Source: Desulfobacterales bacterium S5133MH16 (GTDB taxonomy: Bacteria > Desulfobacterota > Desulfobacteria > Desulfobacterales > UBA11574). Taken from it: 5,152 nt of DNA. Below the pieces are notes generated by a model, which worked only from the letters and a program-made list of their open reading frames with translations, made no database searches and had not been told where the DNA came from. The stretch's first letter is position 1, and every line of letters begins with the position of its first letter. The position numbers were made by a program, and so were the translations under genes. Location of the stretch: assembly GCA_001751005.1 (NCBI GenBank), contig MAXL01000264.1:1-5152 (forward strand), written 5' to 3'. Below, piece by piece: positions 1 to 4,879 of this stretch.

Positions 1-196
1 AATTGATAAGATTTTTTCAGACAAACTGGTCATCAGCCAGATCATGTTACTTTTAGGGGAAAAGCCTCTTTCAACGAACGACATCTCCGAGCAGCTGGGC
101 TTGAACCCATCGGATGTATCCAGGCACATGATTCATTCATCAAAACACGGAATGGTCCGATACGATACCGCCAGCAATTGCTATGCGCTGGCTTAA
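1..196 (+). CDS. C-terminal fragment of a winged helix-turn-helix protein (5' end outside window)
   Basis: An open frame runs from base 2 to a TAA at 194-196 and gives 64 residues with no start of its own, so the gene begins upstream. The fragment looks like one winged helix-turn-helix domain. A first helix covers about residues 9-20 (LVISQIMLLLGE), and a second covers about 24-33 (STNDISEQLGL). A recognition helix follows at about 35-50 (NPSDVSRHMIHSSKHG), then a short hydrophobic wing ending YALA. The pattern resembles ArsR/MarR-type domains, which bind promoter DNA as dimers. No metal-sensing cysteine pair is visible; the single Cys (residue 60) lies in the wing. The stop is 53 bases before the preferred start of the diaphorase operon on the same strand, so it may be co-transcribed with it or regulate it. 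It could equally be a DNA-binding tail on a larger redox protein, which cannot be judged from this fragment. The fold is fairly sure, the function unknown. Confidence 0.7.
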   Translation, partial: IDKIFSDKLVISQIMLLLGEKPLSTNDISEQLGLNPSDVSRHMIHSSKHGMVRYDTASNCYALA

Positions 197-249
197 GGTA
201 AAAGTGTATAGCAGTAGAAAAGAAAAAGGATAAATTTAGGAAAGTGTCT

Positions 250-702
250 ATGGAAAATGATAGAATAGATCAAATTATTGATAAACATCATGGCGAAGCA
301 AGTTCCTTGCTTCAAATCTTACTTGATATTCAAAGTGAAAATAGTTGGCTTCCCAAGGAAGCCCTGGGGAGGGTCAGCCAAAAATTAGACGTTCCTTTAA
401 CCCGGATACAGCATATTGCGACCTTTTATAAAGCCTTTAGTTTGGTCCCTAAGGGCCGTCATGAGGTCCACATCTGTATGGGGACGGCCTGCCATGTTCG
501 TGGCGCCACCCGTATTCTTGACACGGTGGAAGAAGCCACCGGCCTTAAACCGGGCGAAACTGACCTGGACCTGAAATTCAGTCTGGAAACGGTTAATTGC
601 CTCGGCTGCTGTGCACTGGGACCCGTGATTAATGTTGATGGCAAGGTTCACGGAAAAATGTCACCAGTCAAGACAGCCGAAGCGTTAAAAACTTATGAGT
701 AG
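250..702 (+). CDS. NuoE/HndA-like thioredoxin-fold [2Fe-2S] subunit of an NAD(P)H-dependent diaphorase
   Basis: This is a 150-residue protein of the 24-kDa NuoE/HydC/HndA family, a cytoplasmic electron carrier that docks on a NuoF-type flavoprotein. The N-terminal half is the family's helical bundle (for example LLDIQSENSWLPKEAL and HIATFYKAF). The C-terminal half is the thioredoxin-like fold with the four [2Fe-2S] ligands: C76 and C81 (C-x4-C in CMGTAC), then C117 and C121 (C-x3-C in CLGCC). C120 is an extra cysteine inside the second pair. The length is normal for the family. An in-frame GTG at 244 would add two residues, but AGGA at 238-241 is 8 bases from ATG 250 and only 2 from the GTG, so ATG 250 is preferred. 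It is the first gene of a three-gene operon; the next starts 9 bases after its stop. Family is certain. Whether the complex serves a hydrogenase, a formate dehydrogenase or something else cannot be told from this subunit. Confidence 0.95.
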   Translation: MENDRIDQIIDKHHGEASSLLQILLDIQSENSWLPKEALGRVSQKLDVPLTRIQHIATFYKAFSLVPKGRHEVHICMGTACHVRGATRILDTVEEATGLKPGETDLDLKFSLETVNCLGCCALGPVINVDGKVHGKMSPVKTAEALKTYE

Positions 703-706
703 GGGA
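701..706 (+). promoter_or_regulatory. Ribosome binding site of the NuoF-like gene, overlapping the preceding stop
   Basis: AGGGGA lies 5 bases before the ATG at 712 and shares bases with the TAG stop (700-702) of the NuoE-like gene. Ribosomes ending the first gene therefore uncover or reach the start of the second directly, consistent with coupled, equimolar synthesis of two subunits. It also fixes the start of the NuoF-like protein. Confidence 0.75.
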
Positions 707-711
707 AAATT

Positions 712-2640
712 ATGGCGCGGTTAAAGACGCCTGAAGAATTACAGGACTTGAGACAAGAGATATTATCCAGAAGAGATCCGGACAATCCTTGCATTTCCAT
801 ATGTGCCGGTGCCGGTTGTGTTGCCTCGGGCGCGGATGAAGTTATCGAAGCGTTTAAAAATGAGATTGAAAAACAAAACTTAACAACAACAGTTGATACC
901 AAGGGAACCGGGTGTCCCGGATTTTGTGAGTGGGGTCCCGTGGTGGTGATATATCCTAAGGAAATATGCTATCTTCAGGTTAAGGCCGAGGACGTTCCCG
1001 AGATTGTCGAACAAAGCATAAAAGGAAACAAGATTGTTGAGCGTCTGTTGTACGAAGACCCGGCCACAGGGGAAAGGGCAGTCAAAGAATCTGATATTTC
1101 CTTTTATAAGAACCAGGAACGAACCGTTCTGTGCAATAACATTAAGATTGATTCCAAGAGTATTGATGATTATTTGGCGATTGAGGGTTACTCAGCGTTG
1201 GCCAAAGCCCTGAGTGAAATGACCGATGTTGAGGTTCTGGAAGAAGTTAAAAAATCCAACCTGAGAGGTAGAGGCGGGGCCGGCTTTCCCACGGGGAAAA
1301 AATGGGAAGGATCACGCAATGCGCCTGAGCCGATTAAATATGTCATTGTCAATGCCGATGAGGGTGATCCCGGCGCGTTTATGGATAGAGCGCTTCTTGA
1401 AGGAAATCCCCATTCAATTTTAGAGGGACTGATCATTGGCGGTTATGCCATCAAAGCTCACGAAGGCTATTTTTATGTTCGACAGGAATACCCCCTGGCC
1501 GTAGAGAATATTAACCTGGCCATTAAACAGGCGGAAAGCTATGGCCTGCTGGGTAAAAATATTCTGGGTTCAGGTTTTGACTTTAAAGTGTTTGTGCACC
1601 AGGGGGCCGGTGCCTTTGTTTGTGGTGAATCAACGGCATTGATGACGTCTCTGGAGGGGAAAGTAGGCGAACCCAGGCCGAAGTATACCCGTTCCAACAT
1701 CAAGGGGCTATGGAATAGGCCCAGTGTGTTGAATAATGTTGAGACCTGGGCGAATGTCCCCCTTATTATTAATAAGGGAGCTGACTGGTTTACGTCTGTT
1801 GGAACCGAAAGCAGTAAGGGAACCAAGATATTTTCCCTGGTCGGCAAAATCACCAACACCGGACTTGTGGAAGTCCCCATGGGCATGACTCTGAAAGATA
1901 TTATCTATAAAATCGGCGGTGGTATTCCTGACGGAAAAAAGTTTAAAGCCGTTCAGACCGGTGGGCCGTCCGGCGGATGCATCCCGGAAGATAAGCTGGA
2001 TTTGGAAGTGGGATTTGATGAACTGACAAAGGCAGGTTCAATGATGGGGTCCGGTGGGATGATCGTTTTGGATGAAGATACCTGTATGGTGGATGTGGCC
2101 AGGTACTTTATCGAATTTCTTACCGATGAATCCTGCGGTAAATGTGTTCCCTGCCGTGAGGGCTTACGGCAGATGCACAGAATCCTGACCAACATCACCC
2201 GGGGCAAGGGGAAAGAAGGCGATATCGAGCTATTGGAAGCGTTGTCCGAGACTGCCGCGGAAGCGTCCCTTTGTGCTTTGGGCAAGAGTGCTCCGAACCC
2301 GTTCCTAAGTACGTTACGTTATTTTAGGGACGAGTATGAGGCCCATATCAAAGAAAAGAGATGCCCGTCGTTGTCCTGCAAGGAGTTGATCGCGTATTAT
2401 ATTGACCCGTCAAAGTGCCAGGCCTGTATGATCTGTGCTCGAAAGTGCCCAGCAGGAGCGATTGACGGTGGTAAGAAAAAAATCCATATTGTTGATCAGG
2501 AGAAATGCACCAGTTGCGGAACCTGCTTGGAAGTTTGCCCCCCTCGTTTTGATGCGGTAATAAAGCTTTCCGGCCAAAAGATTCCGGATCCGCTCCCCGA
2601 AGAAGAAAGAATGATAACGAAAAAGAGTAAAAAACAATGA
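712..2640 (+). CDS. NuoF/HydB/HndC-like NAD(P)H-binding flavo-iron-sulfur subunit with N- and C-terminal ferredoxin domains
   Basis: This 642-residue fusion matches the HydB/HndC architecture of bifurcating hydrogenases rather than the roughly 430-residue NuoF of complex I. Residues 27-100 are a thioredoxin-like [2Fe-2S] domain (C31, C36, C68, C72). About 180-360 is the FMN and nicotinamide site: glycine-rich GRGGAGFPTGKKW at 186-198, NADEGDPGAFMDR at 214-226 and GAGAFVCGESTAL at 298-310. About 371-440 is a SLBB-like domain. The N3-type [4Fe-4S] ligands are C475, C478, C481 (SCGKCVPCREG) and C521. The C-terminus carries two [4Fe-4S] ferredoxin motifs: C569/C572/C575/C579 and C599/C602/C605/C609. 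C551 and C556 in the linker resemble a conserved pair of this subfamily and may bind a metal (inference). The family role is oxidation or reduction of NAD(P)H at FMN, with electrons passed to ferredoxin-type centres. It follows the NuoE-like gene by 9 bases and overlaps the next gene by 4. Family is certain, the nicotinamide choice and partner are not. Confidence 0.96.
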   Translation: MARLKTPEELQDLRQEILSRRDPDNPCISICAGAGCVASGADEVIEAFKNEIEKQNLTTTVDTKGTGCPGFCEWGPVVVIYPKEICYLQVKAEDVPEIVEQSIKGNKIVERLLYEDPATGERAVKESDISFYKNQERTVLCNNIKIDSKSIDDYLAIEGYSALAKALSEMTDVEVLEEVKKSNLRGRGGAGFPTGKKWEGSRNAPEPIKYVIVNADEGDPGAFMDRALLEGNPHSILEGLIIGGYAIKAHEGYFYVRQEYPLAVENINLAIKQAESYGLLGKNILGSGFDFKVFVHQGAGAFVCGESTALMTSLEGKVGEPRPKYTRSNIKGLWNRPSVLNNVETWANVPLIINKGADWFTSVGTESSKGTKIFSLVGKITNTGLVEVPMGMTLKDIIYKIGGGIPDGKKFKAVQTGGPSGGCIPEDKLDLEVGFDELTKAGSMMGSGGMIVLDEDTCMVDVARYFIEFLTDESCGKCVPCREGLRQMHRILTNITRGKGKEGDIELLEALSETAAEASLCALGKSAPNPFLSTLRYFRDEYEAHIKEKRCPSLSCKELIAYYIDPSKCQACMICARKCPAGAIDGGKKKIHIVDQEKCTSCGTCLEVCPPRFDAVIKLSGQKIPDPLPEEERMITKKSKKQ

Positions 2641-3251
2641 GTGAAATCCAATTAGAGATTGATGGAAAAGAAGTAAGCGCAGCTGAAGGCATGACGATCC
2701 TGGAGGCTGCCCAACATGTGGGGCTATACATACCAACGCTTTGTCACCATGAGAAACTGGAACCCTACGGCGGATGCCGGGTTTGCATCGTTGAAGTGGA
2801 AGAACGCGGTTGGAAAAAGCTCGTTGTTTCATGTGTTTACCCGGTGCAAAATGATATTATCGTAAGAACCCGGTCTGAAAAAGTGGATCGGATCCGCAAG
2901 ACCATTATTGAACTTTTGATGGCCCATGCGCCTGATTCTCCCCAGCTGGTGGAGATGGCAAAAGAGTACGGCGCGGTAAGGGATCGGTTTGAAAAAGATC
3001 CATCATTTTGTATCCATTGCGGCCTGTGCGTTAGATACTGTGCCGAGGTGGCCAAGAAAAATGCCATTGGGTTTGTTGACCGGGGAATAAACAAAGAGAT
3101 CAGTTTTATTCCGGAGATTGCCGCCAAAGAATGCAATGACTGCAAGGAATGCTTTCCTCTCTGTCCAACATCGTATCTCCAGGCATGTTACGTTTTAACC
3201 CAAGGCCTCGCGTTTCCCTCTCCTTCTGTTGAACCCACGTCAGAGGAATAG
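2637..3251 (+). CDS. Short NuoG/HydA-N-terminus-like ferredoxin subunit ([2Fe-2S] plus 2x[4Fe-4S])
   Basis: This 204-residue protein corresponds to the N-terminal ferredoxin region shared by NuoG, HoxU and the HydA/HndD hydrogenase subunits, but it stops before any catalytic domain. Residues 1-75 are a plant-type [2Fe-2S] domain with ligands C36, C47, C50 and C66. Residues 121-180 carry two [4Fe-4S] motifs: C125/C128/C131/C135 and C166/C169/C172/C176. Between them, where relatives have the His-Cys cluster (H-x3-C-x2-C-x5-C), this protein reads HAPDSPQL at 97-104. The His remains but the cysteine positions are Ser and Leu, so that cluster is probably absent. There are no H-cluster motifs and no molybdopterin domain. 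Its ATG overlaps the TGA of the NuoF-like gene (ATGA, 2637-2640) and has no good Shine-Dalgarno of its own, pointing to translational coupling and one complex. The likely role is to carry electrons between the flavoprotein and an unseen partner. Confidence 0.93.
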   Translation: MSEIQLEIDGKEVSAAEGMTILEAAQHVGLYIPTLCHHEKLEPYGGCRVCIVEVEERGWKKLVVSCVYPVQNDIIVRTRSEKVDRIRKTIIELLMAHAPDSPQLVEMAKEYGAVRDRFEKDPSFCIHCGLCVRYCAEVAKKNAIGFVDRGINKEISFIPEIAAKECNDCKECFPLCPTSYLQACYVLTQGLAFPSPSVEPTSEE

Positions 3252-3339
3252 GCAGCGATTCATACGGAGCGAATAAGAATTCTGAATTTTTAATGCATTC
3301 TTGATATGAAGAAATAATTAATCAGGATAAATTGGAATT

Positions 3340-3831
3340 GTGAAAATAAATCCAGATTTTGCTTCACCCTGTGGCCTTTATTGCGGAGTCTGTGCCATTC
3401 ATATCGCACACCGTGATAATAATAAAAAATTGAAGGAAAGGTTAGTTAATCTTTACAAAGGAGGCATTCCTGGCAAGGGCACGCTTCCCAACAGTGAAAA
3501 CCTTTCAATAGAAAATATTCGATGCCAGGGGTGCCTATCTGATGATCTGTTTTTACATTGCAAAAAGTGTGAAATAAGAGAGTGTACGAGGAATAAAGGA
3601 TATACCGGATGTCATCAATGCGACGAATTTCCCTGTCAGTATATCGAAAATTTTCCGATGGCTGTTGGGAAAAAGGTTATTTTACGAGCTGTCCCATATA
3701 GAAGAAAAGTAGGTGCTGAGAAATGGCTTCAAGATGAAGAAGCCCGCTATATTTGTCCTGAATGCGGTAATAGAGTTTTTCGGGGCGTTGTAAAATGTAA
3801 TCAATGTAAAGCCAAGTTGGATTTGGACTAG
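3340..3831 (+). CDS. DUF3795 family cysteine-rich protein with C-terminal zinc ribbon
   Basis: This 163-residue protein has 15 cysteines. Residues 10-110 fit the DUF3795 pattern: an N-terminal CGLYCGVC (C11, C15, C18), then RCQGC (C62, C65), CKKCEIREC (C74, C77, C82) and CHQCDEFPC (C91, C94, C99). Members are common in anaerobes and have no established function; the cysteines are thought to bind metal. The tail adds a separate CPEC...CNQC motif (C139, C142, C153, C156), which looks like a zinc ribbon. There is no signal peptide or membrane segment, so it is probably cytoplasmic. The GTG at 3340 is chosen because CGLYCGVC normally lies close to the N-terminus. AGGA at 3324-3327 is 12 bases upstream, a weakly placed ribosome site. 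It lies 88 bases after the diaphorase operon and 192 bases before fdhD, so a link to either is only positional. Codons look more A/T-rich than in the neighbours, judged by eye. Confidence 0.85.
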   Translation: MKINPDFASPCGLYCGVCAIHIAHRDNNKKLKERLVNLYKGGIPGKGTLPNSENLSIENIRCQGCLSDDLFLHCKKCEIRECTRNKGYTGCHQCDEFPCQYIENFPMAVGKKVILRAVPYRRKVGAEKWLQDEEARYICPECGNRVFRGVVKCNQCKAKLDLD

Positions 3832-3851
3832 TTTTTTATAAGACATTAACT

Positions 3852-3880
3852 TTCTCCCAACCCGGATAAACCGGAGAGAA
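3852..3880. repeat. Interrupted inverted repeat downstream of the DUF3795 gene
   Basis: TTCTC (3852-3856) pairs with GAGAA (3876-3880). Inside it, CCGG (3862-3865) pairs with CCGG (3871-3874) around a 5-base ATAAA loop, leaving five unpaired bases on one side and one on the other. No T-run follows, so it is not a standard rho-independent terminator. It could still act as a 3' RNA structure for the DUF3795 transcript, or be chance. Confidence 0.35.
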
Positions 3881-3882
3881 TA

Positions 3883-3947
3883 GCCATTAAGACACAAATA
3901 ATAAATGGTTATTATAATAAAACTTCGTGTCCTGGTGTCTTGGTAGC
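3883..3947. repeat. Imperfect inverted repeat with GTGTC-rich arm, resembling a dispersed intergenic repeat
   Basis: The left arm at 3883-3895 (GCCATTAAGACAC) can pair with the right arm at 3935-3947 (GTGTCTTGGTAGC). There is one mismatch and two G-T pairs, with an uninterrupted AAGACAC/GTGTCTT core. The 39-base loop contains a second, perfect hairpin: ATAATAA (3898-3904) with TTATTAT (3909-3915) around four bases. The right side also holds a tandem 8-mer, GTGTCCTG then GTGTCTTG (3927-3942, one difference). From general knowledge, sequences of the type CTTcGTGtCtTgGTGtCTT recur between genes in many environmental bacteria. This looks like a degraded copy, but that is a recollection and copy number cannot be checked here. 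Confidence 0.5.
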
Positions 3948-3955
3948 AAGAATAT

Positions 3956-3985
3956 TTGATTAGATAAATCCTTCGCAAATATGAT
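3956..3985 (+). promoter_or_regulatory. Possible sigma-70-type promoter for fdhD
   Basis: TTGATT (3956-3961, four of six matches to the consensus -35) is followed after 18 bases by TATGAT (3980-3985, five of six matches to the consensus -10). Transcription would begin near 3992, giving a leader of about 30 bases before the fdhD start, with the AAGGA ribosome site (4009-4013) inside it. The position fits a separate promoter for fdhD, possibly continuing into etfB. Matches of this quality also arise by chance in A/T-rich DNA. Confidence 0.4.
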
Positions 3986-4023
3986 GTGATTTTGAAAGAT
4001 AGGTACTAAAGGAACCGCAACAA

Positions 4024-4836
4024 TTGGGTGCAGGAAATAATACTGTAACTTTTCAGTCGCTTAGGTGTATAAGCGGGAGTTGCAGGGTCAGTCCTCTCGA
4101 ATTGATCGGAGAGGAACCACTTTTGATTCGTATCGATGAAAAACCGTATTCCGTGGTCATGAGAACCCCCGGGGAAGAGTTATTTCATGCGGCGGGGTTC
4201 TGTCTTGGAGAAGGGATTGTGGATTCTCCGGATGACTTCATGACCATCGGATATTGTAAAGATCTGGATCCGAATGTTATTGATATTCGGCTGAAGCCTG
4301 AGAGGCGTGAAAAGATCCCTGATCTTCTTGAGAGGCGGAGCTTTGTCAGCCAAACCAGTTGCGGTATTTGCGGTAAGGAGCTGATCAAGGACCTTTATCA
4401 GATATTAACTCCGGCGGAAAACGGTTTTGAGGTTGAAATTACCCGTATTTTTGATTGTATCAACAATCTATACGAAAAACAGCATTACTATCCGAGAACA
4501 AGAGGATCACATGCTGCATTGATATTTGACGATCAATTGGAAATGGTCTCTTTTGCCGAGGATGTTGGCCGGCATAATGCGCTTGACAAGGCAATCGGGA
4601 AAGCATTTATGGACCGGAAACTGTTTAAAGCCAGCCTCCTGGTTCTATCTTCAAGGATAAGTTATGAATTGGTTCAAAAAGCTGCCAGGGCGCATTTGCC
4701 GATGATGATCAGTAAATCAAGACCGACCGCCCTTGCCGTCGAAATGGGTCAGACCCTTAACATGACACTGGCCTGTGCTTTTGACGAATCTGAATTATTA
4801 ATAGTTTGCGGTGAAAACCGCATCATGAGAAAATAA
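4024..4836 (+). CDS. fdhD: FdhD, sulfurtransferase required for formate dehydrogenase maturation
   Basis: This 270-residue protein is of normal FdhD length. FdhD takes sulfur from a cysteine desulfurase and delivers it to the bis-MGD molybdenum or tungsten cofactor, which formate dehydrogenase needs for activity; it acts in the cytoplasm. Visible hallmarks are the N-terminal EEPLLIRIDEKPYSVVMRTP (30-49), HAAGFCLGEGIV (55-66) and the sulfur-carrying CxxC in SCGICGKEL (C113, C116). Further on are EDVGRHNALDKAIG (179-192), SSRISYELVQKAA (209-221) and SRPTALAVEMGQTLN (232-246). The start is TTG 4024: AAGGA at 4009-4013 lies 10 bases upstream, and the first in-frame ATG (4159) would remove conserved sequence. 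No formate dehydrogenase structural gene is visible in the window, so the client enzyme is elsewhere. A 6-bp perfect hairpin with a GAAA loop sits at 4807-4822 near the 3' end. Family assignment is certain. Confidence 0.96.
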   Translation: MGAGNNTVTFQSLRCISGSCRVSPLELIGEEPLLIRIDEKPYSVVMRTPGEELFHAAGFCLGEGIVDSPDDFMTIGYCKDLDPNVIDIRLKPERREKIPDLLERRSFVSQTSCGICGKELIKDLYQILTPAENGFEVEITRIFDCINNLYEKQHYYPRTRGSHAALIFDDQLEMVSFAEDVGRHNALDKAIGKAFMDRKLFKASLLVLSSRISYELVQKAARAHLPMMISKSRPTALAVEMGQTLNMTLACAFDESELLIVCGENRIMRK

Positions 4837-4868
4837 AACCGGCCAACAACCGAATATAAAAAATAAAC

Positions 4869-4874
4869 AGGAGG
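4869..4874 (+). promoter_or_regulatory. Strong ribosome binding site for the ETF beta gene
   Basis: AGGAGG, a full Shine-Dalgarno match, lies 5 bases before TTG 4880. It decides the start of the ETF gene despite the rare start codon; the translation from that TTG begins at the usual first residue of the family (MKILTTVKK). Confidence 0.85.
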
Positions 4875-4879
4875 AAAAT

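Noticed and set aside
244..249. GTG start two codons upstream for the NuoE-like gene
   Set aside because: The AGGA at 238-241 leaves only 2 bases before this GTG but 8 before ATG 250, so the ATG is the better start.
197..249. Promoter between the upstream gene and the NuoE-like gene
   Set aside because: No paired -35 and -10 elements could be seen in this short A-rich gap; co-transcription from upstream is as likely.
1539..1886. 115-codon minus-strand open frame inside the NuoF-like gene
   Set aside because: It lies wholly under the conserved FMN/nicotinamide region of the + strand gene and its product shows no family motif.
2348..2832. Long minus-strand open frames opposite the end of the NuoF-like gene and start of the short NuoG-like gene
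   Set aside because: Their products have no recognisable domain, and the + strand here encodes clear ferredoxin motifs; they are frame shadows.
2637..3251. Third diaphorase gene as a broken [FeFe]-hydrogenase (pseudogene)
   Set aside because: The frame is intact with all twelve expected ligand cysteines, and the sequence after the stop contains no H-cluster motifs in any frame I read.
3275..3302. Inverted repeat AAGAAT/ATTCTT after the diaphorase operon as a terminator
   Set aside because: Only six A/T-rich pairs with a 16-base loop and no following T-run; too weak to call.
3301..3331. TTGATA and GATAAA as a promoter of the DUF3795 gene
   Set aside because: The spacing is 19 bases, the -10 match is poor, and transcription would start almost at the GTG with the ribosome site left out.
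3812..3837. CCAA/TTGG stem followed by six T as a terminator of the DUF3795 gene
   Set aside because: The T-run at 3832-3837 is real, but a 4-bp stem inside the coding end is too weak to support a terminator.
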